Assembly: GCA_958450325.1 (NCBI GenBank)
Contig: OY288256.1
Coordinates: forward strand, 12,417,057-12,481,056
Direction: 5' to 3'
Length of the DNA: 64,000 nucleotides
Source: Agrostemma githago
Taxonomy: Eukaryota > Streptophyta > Magnoliopsida > Caryophyllales > Caryophyllaceae
The position numbers and the translations under genes were made by a program. The notes under the pieces are model-generated. The model did not search any database. It was not told the origin of the DNA and saw only the letters and a program-made list of their open reading frames with translations. This document shows, piece after piece, positions 45,931 to 56,957 of this stretch. The first letter of the stretch is position 1. Every line of letters starts with the position of its first letter.

Positions 45931-46598
45931 TGTTCCGGTCACGGAAACAATTAACCCGATTACGGATTCGGGTTTTAGTGTTCGAATGTTGCTTGCTTGA
46001 TTTCCTTTGGTCTCTCCTTTCTCCCTCTCCTATAATCAGACCTTCCCGGCGGATCGAGCCTGCTCCCTGCACAATGAACGCACAGGGCCCCGGAGGTTGT
46101 CCGAGGGAACCCTCTCCGATGCCTAAGTCAGTCTGTGAAATGCCTTGACGAACCTAGTTCGAGAGGAGCTAGGTGGCTTTTTTAGGAGTGGCAGTCTAGA
46201 GAGAGAAAATCCAACCCTCTCTAAGTGGGAAATGGATGGGTATTTATACCTTCCCACAAGAGAGAGAGAGGAGGAGAGGGAAAAGAGCGGGAGAATGGGT
46301 GGACATGAGGACGACACGTGGCCTCGCCTCATCCACCCACTTCCCTTTACCTGAGGCGGAATGACGGATGGGCCCTCGGCTTCCCCTGCTCGTACTGGGG
46401 GTTAGGGGACCCTGGGGACCAGCACGCAGGGGGGGCTTGGCCGCCCGGCTCGGCTGACAGCAGGGCCCTGCCAAGTAGGCGCAAGCCTTGGGAGTTCTTT
46501 CACGCCTTTTTGCTGGGCAACCCTTCTTTCGCCCTGGGGGCGAGTTATTCCCGGGTGACATGGGCGGGCGACCCATGGCACTTGGTCAACTCCCATCA
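45931..46598 (-). repeat. 5' LTR of copy 2 (668 bp)
   Basis: Same ends and landmarks as 34760-35439. Followed by GAAAA, the right target-site duplication. Confidence 0.95.
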
Positions 46599-46800
46599 GA
46601 AAAAAAAATAGTTTTTTAGAAAAAAAAGTGAGAGATATTGAAATGTTAAAATAAAATTGAAAATGAAAAAAAAAATTCTTAGGGAAAAAAGTGAGAGATA
46701 TTGAAACGTTAAAATAAAATTGAAAATGAAAAAAAAAGTTTCTTAGGGAAAAAAGTGGGAGATATTGAAACGTTAATATAAAATTGAAAATAAAAACATG
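46599..46800. repeat. A-rich minisatellite, unit about 66 bp, right part
   Basis: GAGAGATATTGAAA-GTTAAAATAAAA units repeat about three times, beginning near 46627, 46692 and 46755. Continues the fragment at 34706-34759 across the inserted copy 2. Confidence 0.88.
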
Positions 46801-47220
46801 GTTTATGTGTGACTCGAACTCGAGCACAATTAAAACATAATCCAATTCGCCTCATAAATATCACTCATCCAAGTGCAATTCATTGTTTATACACAAATGT
46901 GATAAAATTATACTCCATATGTAATACAAATAGATTTAATTTTGTCAATACATGTCTAACCTAAATAATCCCTACAATTAAGATACAATTTTTTAATGAT
47001 CTTCAATAGTAACTAACATATCTCTTTTGATTTTTTTTTTCTTAAATTATATAATTCTTATATATATAATTTAACTTATTTTGCGAAGTATCAATTCTAC
47101 CCTTGCTAACTAACTATTTTTGAAATAATATTTTAAAGAAAAAATAATAATATAAGCCCAGCAAATTATTAAAATACCCTCGGTGGCGCACAAATTTGGC
47201 GTCACCGGGTGGCCATCTCA
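46801..47220. other. AT-rich spacer with a tRNA-like B box
   Basis: No gene. GACTCGAAC at 46811-46819 is, on the minus strand, GTTCGAGTC, a good RNA polymerase III B box, as in tRNA-derived SINEs; no clear A box or A tail was found. Low-complexity AT DNA follows. Confidence 0.4.
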
Positions 47221-47825
47221 TTATTCATTAGAATAAGTAGTACTCCTATAACGAGTCAATGCACCCATCACCACAAACACATGAAATATCTGATGACTGT
47301 GCCCAAACAGATCAAACCAACCCGGTTTCCACCTCTCCGGGATCCTGGTGACATAAAACCCGGTCCCAATAAGGTAGGACAAGGCCATGCCAGCTTAGTA
47401 CGCGAGGGTCAACTTGCGTCTAGGATTAGTCCAGTTCAGGATACAGGCGTGGATTGCAGGAATAATCCCGAAGAGGCCCATGGAAACGAAGAGGACAGCT
47501 CGGAAATTCCTGCAGTTGCCGTCAGAGGAGAGGGTGGGGGAGACGAGGGTGGCGATGGTGAAGATGCCGAAGATGGAGATTCCTGCAAGGTATGTGAATT
47601 GCCAGAGGGGTTCGCATTGGAAGATGTAGTGCATGGCAGGGAAGAATGAGGTGATGATCATGACGGTGATGCCGTTGTAGTCCATTTGGAACAGCCATAC
47701 GTTGAGTTTGTTGGAATGGCAGCAGAAGAGATGGCATATTGTGCTTGATATTAGGCAGAACATTGACCCACTTAAGTAGACATCGATGCTTGTGGCGGTT
47801 AATGGTGTGTTTATGGGTGGTTAAA
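47221..47825 (-). pseudogene. HHP/PAQR heptahelical membrane protein, C-terminal gene fragment
   Basis: The minus-strand frame shows HHP/adiponectin-receptor-like motifs: YLSGSMFCLISSTICHLFCC, then MDYNGITVMIITSFFPAMHY, FRAVLFVSMGLFGIIPAIHA and, after the stop, RIPERWKPGWFDLFGHSHQI with the metal-binding HSHQxxH signature. These cover roughly transmembrane segments 3-7 of a seven-helix protein. An in-frame TAA at 47395-47397 sits where relatives have Glu (LAY-E-AGMA type), and the last residues (RYRSTTYSNE) diverge from the usual C-terminus. N-terminal exons are not found to the right. It is therefore a gene fragment, possibly captured by the adjacent Helitron or left over from a host gene. 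Confidence 0.85.
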
Positions 47826-48349
47826 GTTTAAGTATTTCTAGAGGGAGAAGTATTATAAAATTTTGATGGGATGAAATGACAAGGATAAAACGGTAAAATG
47901 TTGTTAGTATTGAGTAAAAGCTCGTTAGTAAAAAACATGACCCTTTACAAACACACCAATTCTTCTTTGTGACGGAGTTATCCATCATAAATCCTTTATT
48001 TATTAAAAGAACAACCACATAATTGTAGAATGACATCAGCCACTAGAGTAATTTGAGGTTGAGTGACATCATGATGACTTCACCATAAAAAAAAACTGAT
48101 TTGCAATACATTTATCCATTTATTTCCCTCAATTTTCTTATTAACAATAACTTATATAAAGTACATTTAATAATAATAATTACATACACCAAATTTGAAC
48201 ATTAATATTAAATATCAACAAACTAATTAAACTATACATATAAGTCGAGAATTTAAAAAATTAATGTAACCTAATTTCAATTTCAAATACAATAAAATTA
48301 CAAAGGTAAATAAAAATATTAAAGAGAACGTAAATGCGTAAATTTTGAT
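47826..48349. other. AT-rich stretch with nothing recognised
   Basis: No gene, repeat or RNA seen. The true left end of the autonomous Helitron could lie here or further left. Confidence 0.5.
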
Positions 48350-48625
48350 TCTCTCAGATCTGGAAAGATACCAATCATCACCGAGAAATTCAAAATTGTT
48401 AACTTATAACTCGACAACAATTACGGCTGCCACGCCTTCGGATATTTTAGGGTGGCAACACATAAGCTACCAGACGCCATAGATTAACAATTTTTTTCGC
48501 TTCCGAGTTGCCGCCGTTCCGAATTATTAGGGAGGCATAAAGATAACTCAACTATTATTTACAGATGATGATTACACTAAATGCCGCCAAACTAATAACG
48601 TCGGGGTGGCAAAACGTAAGTACAA
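48350..48625 (+). repeat. 275-bp upstream block 1 with three hairpins
   Basis: Begins TCTCTCAGATCTGGAAAGAT and ends GGGGTGGCAAAACGTAAGTA. Homologous throughout to 52230-52502. Contains three short imperfect inverted repeats of the form TGCCRCC...GGTGGCA (CTGCCACGCC...AGGGTGGCAA, GTTGCCGCCG...GGGAGGCA, ATGCCGCCAA...GGGGTGGCAA). Lies about 380 bp before the RPA-1 start. Confidence 0.88.
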
Positions 48626-48763
48626 AGTAATTCTGTGTCATATTGTATAATTTGATATTCATATTCATCATCATCGATCCGAATCCACATCTGCATGAAA
48701 AAAAAACATTTAACAACACAAAAATTATTAAAACAAACATAAAACAATAATATAATAATAATA

Positions 48764-48769
<6 letters not shown>

Positions 48770-48802
<33 letters not shown>
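48770..48802. repeat. Poly(A) homopolymer
   Basis: More than 30 consecutive A residues between the upstream block and the RPA-1 promoter. Confidence 0.95.
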
Positions 48803-48805
<3 letters not shown>

Positions 48806-48825
48806 AACTCCATTGGTTATCAGCA

Positions 48826-48950
48826 ACTCCCCACTAAACCCACCCATGACCCAAAAACCCTACAAATGTCAATAATAACTTCCCAAAAGAACTAACATCA
48901 ACTACCCATGTTCCCTACCCAAAAAAACTGACATTTTTAGCTTATAAATA
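48826..48950 (+). promoter_or_regulatory. Promoter of RPA-like gene 1
   Basis: CTCCCCACTAAACCCACCC at about 48826-48844 and a TATAAATA box (AGCTTATAAATAGGAG) near 48942, about 60 nt before the ATG. The CCCCACTA element recurs before the other genes of this Helitron. Confidence 0.65.
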
Positions 48951-49003
48951 GGAGATTTTACAGCAGTAAATCTCACTCAAATTACCAAGACATTAGTAAC
49001 AAA

Positions 49004-50522
49004 ATGTTTCCGGAAACCAAAAAAATATTAATTAGTAAACTTAAAAGAGGAATCTTTGGAGTCCACGTGAAAGGAAGAGTCGTTCGGAAATGGAAGAGGG
49101 AGAACTCAAGCAATAAGGGAGTAGATGACTACATATCTCTCGAGATATTATTTGTTGACGAAGAGGTATTACATAAATTTATATAATTGATTTTATTTTA
49201 CATGCTTTTCATTTTTTATATACCACAACAAAGATTAATAAAATTGATTACCTTAAAAATTTTCGCAGGGAGACGTTGTTCAAATCACGGCAACAAAAGC
49301 GTTGGTTAAAGTCTTTGACGGAAAAATTAATGAAGGCAAATGCTACAACATAGGCAGATTTCAAATCACACTCAATAATGGATATGATATAGCAACACCA
49401 CATGAATATCGTTTGAGATTAGGATCAACATCAATTATCGAAGAGATTAAGGATGATGACTTGCCACAACAAGGACTCAATTTAGTGAGTTTCGATGACA
49501 TCGTAACCAATCAACTCGGCGGCAGATTTTTAATAGGTATACCACGAACAAATGCATCAAATTTGCAAGTTTTACGTACAATAAAGTTATGTGTATCCGC
49601 GTTAAATTGTAGATGTCATAGCGGAAGTTGAGAGTAATGACCTAATATATGAAGTTAATGACAACAAAAGAACAAGACTATTTCTCGAGGATACCAAGTA
49701 AGTTGACATATTCTATAATTAAAATCCACATACCAACTATTTTTCAAATTTGATATTAATAGAACAACAATTTCAACAGTGGGGAGCACTTACCGCTTTG
49801 GCTTTGGGGACGCCATGTACAACATGCCATTCACATTGCAAGTGACCCAAGATATAAAGTTGAGAAACCGGTGGTGATTTTACAGTGTGTGCAAAGAACA
49901 ATCCATAGAGGCGAAGTAAGGCTCACTACCACCGATGCGACAAAGATTCTCATCGACCCATATATCCCACAAGTCAAGGAATATCGAGTCAGGTTAACAA
50001 CTCCACTTTTTTAAACAAAATACGTATTATTCCACATCATCAAAGATATGAACAATATTTAGAATCCCACAACTAACAAAACATAAATGACATTACAGAA
50101 TTCCAAAAAGGCCCACAGCTAACAGAGGTATAGTTGCGTTTAGATCAAGCAATCTACTTGACGGAAATTTAAAGTCATTAACCGATGTATTATCATGTGC
50201 GAAGGTTCGTCCACAATGTTCATGTATATTACTTTAACATTCATGTTACCAATGAAATGCATTATATGAAAAAATGACATTCGTTTCATTTCTGAAATAA
50301 CAGGCTGGAACATATGTCATACGCGCAACTATAACAGAAATTGACGATTCATGCAAATGGTATTATAACTCGTGCAAAGTATGCAAGTCAAGGGCCGGGA
50401 TTAAAGATGGGCTATGGTATTGCTCAAAAGAGTATTGTCCAGCATATGATGTCGGTGATAGTGATTGTGTGCCAAGGTTTAAAAAATACCATATCCAATA
50501 TCTTTGTCCATAAATACATGCG

Positions 50523-50558
<36 letters not shown>

Positions 50559-51336
50559 GCTGACATATGTATTCATTATTTCAGATTTCAAGCAAAGTTC
50601 ATAATAGAAGACGGAAATGGAGGACAAGCAACCATTAAAATGTTTGAAAGCTTAATTCAAAGAAAAATCAAGAGAAGTGCAAAGGAATGTATTGATAGCT
50701 TAAAGCAGGTTCCAACAAATATATCTACTTTAGTAATTAAAAATAATTATCAAGAACAATATTCTAATTCATCAACCAAAACAGATCGGCAATAAGCATG
50801 GGATTCCAAGTGATTTTCAATGCTTCCTAGGACATGAATACTTGCTAAAGATAGAAGTGCATAGAATGTACAATATTGATATGAACTCCACATGTTACAC
50901 TGTCTACGATTTTTCGAATGACAAGGAAAGTATTGCAAAATGGAAAGACAAGTATGCTGGAATGGAGGTACAACAATGTTAATTTTAAAATTTTAATTTT
51001 TTTGAGATGCTTTTTAGAAGCATTGATTTAGTTCATTACAAATTTACAGGAAACAAGCACTTTAAGCAGCACTATTTCTACCAATCTCATATCAGCTTCA
51101 ATGGACTCAGCAACGGTATAAATATAATTTCTACTTTTTAATGTTCAAAATTATGCGAACAGATGCCTAAAACAAAAGCTTTACAGGAAAAAACACCACA
51201 AAAGACGCGCAAATACAGCCAAATCACCAGCGATGATGATGAACCAATGTCGGGAGGGGATGTTGAAGACAAGGCATCATCGTCAAAAATGCTCAAACCA
51301 GTGAAGATGGAGAAAGACAGCAATTCTGTTGTCTAA
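49004..51336 (+). CDS. RPA1-like single-strand-DNA-binding protein 1, 10 exons (509 aa)
   Basis: Exons by eye: 49004-49165, 49269-49536, 49613-49697, 49780-49992, 50099-50204, 50304-50476, 50585-50708, 50785-50967, 51050-51115, 51187-51336; all joins keep one frame. The N-terminus (VKGRVVRKWKRENSS, SLEILFVDEEGDVVQITATK) is the DUF223/OB-fold pattern of plant RPA70 subunits; a second OB fold contains LPLWLWGRHVQHAIHIASDP and VVILQCVQRTIHRGEVRLTT. A zinc ribbon follows (CKWYYNSCKVC...WYCSKEYCPAYD) and a third OB fold (FIIEDGNGGQATIKMFESLI). The C-terminus is charged (KTPQKTRKYSQITSDDDEP). It presumably coats single-stranded transposition intermediates in the nucleus. This is the only one of the three paralogues with the zinc ribbon and third fold. 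No in-frame stop, so it may be functional. Confidence 0.85.
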
Positions 51337-51517
51337 ATCATTTAATAACTTTAGAACTTCTAATGTTAATTTCTTTTTCGGATTGGATTTTAATTCAGAA
51401 CTTTTGATGATCTTTAATTTCCGCGGACAAACAATTTACTTATGTAGAACACCTTTTACATTTAGAACTACGTACTAGAAAATTGTGTTTTACTTAAATT
51501 AATTAACTATAGATTCT

Positions 51518-51655
51518 ATAGCAAATTATTACAGGAAGTAGCAAGCCAAGGAACCCAAGAAGAGTGCAGCCATATGAAGCAGCCAAGAAGAACTACAAGG
51601 ATGGAAAAATTGCAAACCAACCAAAGAAACAAAAGGGAGTTACAAACAATTAGCG
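51518..51655 (+). other. Possible alternative last exon of RPA-like gene 1
   Basis: After ATTACAG at about 51530, a frame reads SKPRNPRRVQPYEAAKKNYK and then a Lys-rich tail to a TAG near 51652. A related sequence (CAAGGTGCCCAAGAAGAATG) follows RPA gene 2 at about 54510. It may be an alternative basic C-terminus or decayed coding sequence. Confidence 0.35.
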
Positions 51656-51804
51656 TCAAGAAATGTATGAATCTTCAAGGAGTTATATGATGTATCTTTT
51701 TGCACTTATCATTTGTAATGTACGGATCTTCAAGTGGTTATAATCCATTATTCATAATATCTACGACATTTATACAATTTTTCAATGGCAATTGTGTACT
51801 ATAA

Positions 51805-52200
51805 TATCGTAGGAGTCACGTGTAGACAACAAAAGCATCACAAAGATTGAAAATAATGATTGGTTATGATTTAAATGAAACATAATAATTACTGTAAGTG
51901 GCAAAAAAAATGAATATGACAATTATGTGGCAAAAAAAATGAATATGGAAAAAAAATAGATATACAAAGATTTAGAATAAGTAATAAAACCTAGACATAC
52001 TATCATAGGAGTCAAGTGTGGACAACAAAATCATCACATAGGTTGAAAATAACAATTGATTAAGATTCAAGTGAAACATAATAGTTACTGCAAGTGGCAA
52101 AAAAATGAATATGACAATTGTGTGACAATTATGACAATTGTGTGTCAAGTATGACAATTATGTGGCAAAAAAATGAATATGGCAAAAAAATTATGTGGCA
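51805..52200. repeat. Tandem duplication, about 197-bp unit
   Basis: AGGAGTCACGTGTAGACAAC at about 51809 and AGGAGTCAAGTGTGGACAAC at about 52006 start two diverged units that share CATAATAATTACTGTAAGTG and GGCAAAAAAAATGAATATG. The unit ends are themselves short repeats. Confidence 0.85.
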
Positions 52201-52229
52201 AAAAAAAAAGGTAAACGTGATATTAACAA

Positions 52230-52502
52230 TTCTCTCAGATCTGGAGGGACAAATCGTCACTGAGAAATACAAAATCGTTAAACTATAACTCGGCAACAGT
52301 TACGGCTGCCACGTTCTCGGATATTTTGAGAGTGGCAACACGTAAGCTACCAGACACTATAACTTAACAATTTTTCCCTTACGAGTTGCCGCCATTCCGA
52401 ATTTATTAGGGTGGCATAAAGGTAACTTATCTATCATTCGACGATTACACTAAATGCCGCCAAACTAATAACATCGGGGTGGCAAAACGTAAGTACGAAA
52501 TC
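52230..52502 (+). repeat. 275-bp upstream block 2 with three hairpins, plus a partial third copy
   Basis: Diverged copy of 48350-48625 with the same TCTCTCAGATCTGG start and the three TGCCRCC...GGTGGCA hairpins. A truncated third copy (TCTCTCAGATCTGAAAAGAT) lies at about 52577-52620. Located 560 bp before the RPA-2 start. Confidence 0.88.
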
Positions 52503-52849
52503 ATTTTTGTTCAAAATACAGTATATAAAATTTATAATACCCGAACAGCCAAAATTTAATATTTATATACATACGTTCTCTCAGATCTGAAAAGATATCA
52601 ATCATCACCGAGACCTTCGTAATCGTAGAGAGTCTGATTATAGAGACATAAACATAAATTCTGGTCAGCACTAAATTTATTTTCTTTACAGTTCTGGTCA
52701 GCATTCACAATCACTCAATTAATTAATTAATAATATAAACTAAATACCATTTATCCAATAACAACGGGGTTGACGGTTTTTCAATATAAAATAAATTCTG
52801 GTCAGCATTAAATAAATAAAAACAGGAATTCAGTACAACTTCCTTACAC

Positions 52850-53003
52850 ACTAACCCACTACCATTAAACTTCCCCACATATTAAACTTCCCCACTACCA
52901 TACACTACCATTAAACTTCCCCACAACATACTAAACCTCCCACTACTAAACACTCACTACAACTGCAAAACTGCCTAATTATTAGGAAGAACAGTCTATA
53001 AAT
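52850..53003 (+). promoter_or_regulatory. Promoter of RPA-like gene 2
   Basis: Several CCCCAC/CCCACTA elements (52854-52970, within repeated ATTAAACTTCCCCAC units) and a TATAAATA box (GTCTATAAATACAGC) near 52996, about 65 nt before the ATG. Confidence 0.6.
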
Positions 53004-53065
53004 ACAGCATCTTCAAACTCAAAAATAAGAAGCATAACCAGCACAAAAAGCAACACAAAGAAAAA

Positions 53066-53249
53066 ATGGAAGACAAAACAAAAGTTCCAAATTTTCCAAC
53101 TTTCATTGAAGGTAGGGTAGTTCGATTTTGGAGTGGACTGAAGTCTACGAACCCGGAGAAGAGAGGTTTTGCATCATTTGAAATCCTATTTGTGGATAAA
53201 AATGTAAGAATAAATTATGTCAATTCTAAGCTATACAAATTATAGTATC

Positions 53250-53295
<46 letters not shown>

Positions 53296-54300
53296 CTTCC
53301 AATTTATTTTCATTATGTGTAGGGGAATGTGTTTCAAGCAAGCGTTTTCAATAATGCACGACACTTGACACGACAAATATCAAGGATGATCCGTGAAGGT
53401 CAAGCATACCGAATGGACAAGTATCAACTACTACCAAATTACGGTAGAGAAGCTGCCACACCGCACAAGTGGCGATATAGAATTCGATCTACCACAATTA
53501 TTGAAGAAATAGAGAATGAAAATATACCATCTTTGGGTTTTAACTTTGTAAGCTTTCAAGCCATAATAGACAACAACTTAGGACCACGTTCCTATATAGG
53601 TAAACTTTGAAATCCTTTAGAAATTATGTATAACTTAATTATGTATATAGATATGAAAGAATAACTAATTATAAACGATGAACAGATGTGGCTGGTCAAG
53701 TGGAAGAGTATAATGCTATACTTGAAAGTGGACCCTTAACATGTTCAATTCTGGAGGTACATGACATTCGGGGAACCAAGCTGCCAATATGGATATGGGG
53801 TCGACTTACAGAAAAAATCAAAACAATTGCAACAGACCCAAAATTTATATCAGAAAATCCCATTATAGTATTTCAATGTGTGCATAGGGCACCATATCAA
53901 GGTAAAGAACTTCAATTTTTAAAAAAATTAAATTTCATACTTTTTGTAAATAAAATCTAAATTATGCTAGGTGAAACGAGGATATCAACTACTGATGCGA
54001 CAAAAATTTACTTCAAACCAGACATTGCACATGTGAACGCCATCATTGCTAGGTGAGTGACATTATCATATCAAAATTTTGGAAACTACTTATGCAATCA
54101 AAAGATAATTTTTTGACAAATATAACCACAATTTCAGTAATGCAAACCGTGGACCAGCAATCAGAGATGTTGTCAAGACCACTTGGAAGCACATTGATAC
54201 AAAGAGTGACAACACAGAAGTTAAAAATTTGGGCCAAAAAAGGATTAAGATTGAACCGATCGACATCAGTGATGAAAGCGACAACCCAGAAGATGCCTAA
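53066..54300 (+). CDS. RPA1-like single-strand-DNA-binding protein 2, short form, 5 exons (291 aa)
   Basis: Exons 53066-53203, 53323-53599, 53686-53901, 53971-54052 and 54138-54300, one frame. The start (VPNFPTFIEGRVVRFWSGLK) and FEILFVDKN-GNVFQAS match the first OB/DUF223 fold of the neighbouring paralogue; AATPHKWRYRIRSTTIIEEI is shared in pattern. The second OB fold contains LPIWIWGRLTEKIKTIATDP. The protein then ends with a charged tail (KRIKIEPIDISDESDNPEDA) and has no zinc ribbon or third fold. Intron positions match genes 1 and 3 except that the intron near LEVHDI/TNG is absent. A (TA)n microsatellite lies in intron 1 (about 53245-53293). Intact; origin by tandem duplication and C-terminal loss is inferred. 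Confidence 0.83.
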
Positions 54301-55394
54301 GACTATTTCATTCTGTTAAAGTTTCTATGTTTCATGTTGTTGAGTCAGACCTCTAAGACTATATTTCCTTCAATTTCCTCTTTGTTTCAAGCTGAGACTT
54401 TATTTTTCTTTGTTTCCTTTTTGAAAACTATTAGACTATTTCATTGTTTTAAATGCTTGGCAACAATTTTTCCCTGTTTAGTATTAAATAAATGCAGGTA
54501 AAAAACAATATCAAGGTGCCCAAGAAGAATGCAAACATAAGGAGCAAACTGCACAAGTTGGAAAACAACCCAAGGAACTAAAAGGAGCAAGATTTATTTC
54601 ATATAGTTAAGTTATGACCAACATAGTGTAAAGTGTTTAGACATAACATAATCTTAACCAAATTTAATTATTTTTATATTGGCAACTGTATTTTAATTAC
54701 GTTTGTTGAATCATATTGTAACCCACATTTAGTAAAATAATGGTAACAAGTGTTATTGTATCCGGTGTTTAATAGATTAATGGTAACAAGTGACACTTTT
54801 ATGATGAGTTGTGTAACATATTGACAACAATAACATAATTTCCATATTACAAAGTGTTTACTAAAGTAAAGTAAATAAAGAAAACATTAATTAAAAAAAA
54901 GTCACACATGATTACTATTAGCAGAAATAATATGAACTCTTAGTATATAACTCAAGTAAATAAAGGAACTATACAACCGACAACCATAGTTTTAAAAAAT
55001 AAGAGTAATTCTAATTTAATTTTGATTAACAATAAATTCATTAGTTTATTCCTGATTGATTCACACTAAATTTGTTTTAGATTCAAAATGTTAAGCAATA
55101 TTGATTAATTTAGGGTTAATAACGTGATTATTGATGAAACATAACATAATCACTGACGAAACAAAATCATAATCACATAAATGCATAATTTATATAAGTC
55201 AAAAATATAGATGAATTTATAAACAATTCAGATAATTACTATTACATAAAACATATGTTATGGTGAAAATATCTTACAGTAATATACCCTTACATTGAAA
55301 ATAAAAAGAGTCGATAAAATATCAAACAAGATAGTGAAATGAAATAATATCTTACAGTAATATACCCACTAATTAATTTTATTGTTAATTTCAG
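54301..55394. other. Intergenic DNA between RPA-like genes 2 and 3
   Basis: AT-rich; contains the CAAGGTGCCCAAGAAGAATG segment related to the RPA-1 3' region, and short repeats (TGGTAACAAGTG). No gene. Confidence 0.6.
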
Positions 55395-55606
55395 CTAACA
55401 TAATAACCCCACTAAAATGTTACAAAGAAAATAACCCCAGAAATTAATTACTCTCACATCCAATAACCTCCCACATCAAGTAGTTGACACACTATCCCAC
55501 TACAAATATAACCTCCCACATCATAGGGAACCACCCCACTAGCAGTAAACAAAAACAGACCACAACAGCAAAGCTTCCACATTTACATACAATCTATAAA
55601 TATGGA
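55395..55606 (+). promoter_or_regulatory. Promoter of RPA-like gene 3
   Basis: Repeated CCCCACTA and CCTCCCACAT elements (55402-55545) and a TATAAATA box (AATCTATAAATATGG) near 55593, about 70 nt before the ATG. Confidence 0.6.
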
Positions 55607-55666
55607 ACCTTCAAACTCAGATAAACATCAGAAACACAGCACCCAACAGAATACAATACAAGAAAG

Positions 55667-56957
55667 ATGGAAGAAAAACCCAAAATTCCAAAATTTACAA
55701 CTTTTGATAAGTTAGAACCCTCTCTTGACAACCCTTACTTTGAAGCTAGCATCATACGAATTTGGAAGGCAAAAGAAGAGGATTTCACATTTGGAAACCA
55801 AGAAATCAAGAGCATTGAAATTTTAATGGTGGATGAAAAAGTAAGTTTTATCAATTACTACGTATATAGTTAAGACACTTATCTATTTTATATTAAAATC
55901 AATATTTAATGTTAATTATTTCAGGGTGAGATAATACAAGGTACAATAGTTCACAACTTGAAATCTAAATTTGAAGGCAAGATACAAGAACAACATATCT
56001 ATCGAATAAGCAACTTTCAAATAACATCAAATGACGACGCAAGGGAGGCTGCTACCACACATAAATGGCGTATAAAATTTCTCTCAAGCACCGTAATTGA
56101 AGAAATAGATAAAACAACAATATCAAAATTTGGTTTCAAGTTTGTGGAGTTCCAAGATGTTATAGACGACAATCTAAATGGGAGATCCTTGATAGGTAAA
56201 TATACTAACTTTAGGAAGAAAAAAAACTGTTTTATTAAATATTTTATTTCATTTTACTAACTAAAATGAAAATTCAGATATGATTGGTGAAGTGGAGAAC
56301 TACAATGTTTTACTTGAAAGTAGAGCTTTTGATTGCACTAAAGTAGAGCTGCAAGATCTAAAGTAATTTCCTACTTTATAAGGTTTAAGTTTCATTCCAT
56401 AAATTAAATGTTGCAATCTTAACTTTTAAATAATTTCAGTGGTTTAAACATTCCTATATGGATATGGGGAGCTCTTGGACAAGAAATCCAACAAATTGCA
56501 ACCGAGGAAAAATTTTTAACAGTGAAACCTATAATCGTATTCCAATGTGTGCGAAGGGCCCCATATTTAGGTACCGATTATTATGTTAATACATTCTTAC
56601 AATTATAATTTGAAGAGCTATACTAACTTACATGCAAATAACCAGGCCAAATGAGGATGACTACTACAAATGCAACAAAGATTTACATTATGCCAGACAT
56701 TCCAGAAGTAAATGCATGGATTTCAAGGTGAGTTTTATTAAAATAGTGGCAAAAGATTACTTTTATAATACCTAACTAACACCTAATGTTAATACAGAAA
56801 TGCAAATCAAGAGACACCAATTAGGGATATTATAGGTGCAAGTTGGAAGCAATCAGTTACGGACATTGAGAGTGGTCAAATAAGAAACATCAACAAAAAA
56901 AGACTAAGAGTTGAATTGGACAAGCAGAATGGCAACAGAGAAAGCGAAGACACTTAA
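55667..56957 (+). CDS. RPA1-like single-strand-DNA-binding protein 3, short form, 6 exons (300 aa)
   Basis: Exons 55667-55840, 55925-56195, 56278-56362, 56440-56570, 56646-56727 and 56798-56957, all in frame. The first OB fold includes EASIIRIWKAKEEDFTFGNQ and KSIEILMVDEK; the middle has AATTHKWRIKFLSSTVIEEI; the second fold has IPIWIWGALGQEIQQIATEE and PIIVFQCVRRAPYLG. The tail is basic then acidic (KKRLRVELDKQNGNRESEDT). Like protein 2 it lacks the zinc ribbon and third OB fold, and it retains the intron that gene 2 has lost. No disabling mutation seen. A role as a partner or regulator of the full-length protein 1 is possible but unproven. Confidence 0.83.

Larger units (their letters stand above)
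34760..46598 (-). mobile_element. Retand/Tat-like retrotransposon, copy 2, nearly complete (11.8 kb)
   Basis: LTRs at 34760-35439 and 45931-46598, TSD GAAAA at 34755-34759 and 46599-46603, primer binding site at 45910-45927. Sense (minus) order is 5' LTR, gag, protease, RT, RNase H, integrase, tandem repeats, then two genes in the opposite direction, then the 3' LTR. By eye the LTRs differ by roughly ten substitutions and a 12-13-bp indel (about 1.5%), so insertion is fairly recent. Gag before protease and integrase after RNase H give the Ty3/gypsy order; the antisense extra ORFs point to the Tat lineage (Retand type). Confidence 0.93.

Noticed and set aside
47209..47649. 146-codon plus-strand ORF
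   Set aside because: Antisense shadow of the HHP pseudogene, whose minus-strand motifs are unmistakable.
48350..48370. TCTCTCAGATCTGG as the 5' end of the large Helitron
   Set aside because: It starts with TC, but the preceding base is T, not A, in all three occurrences, and the block is repeated inside the element.
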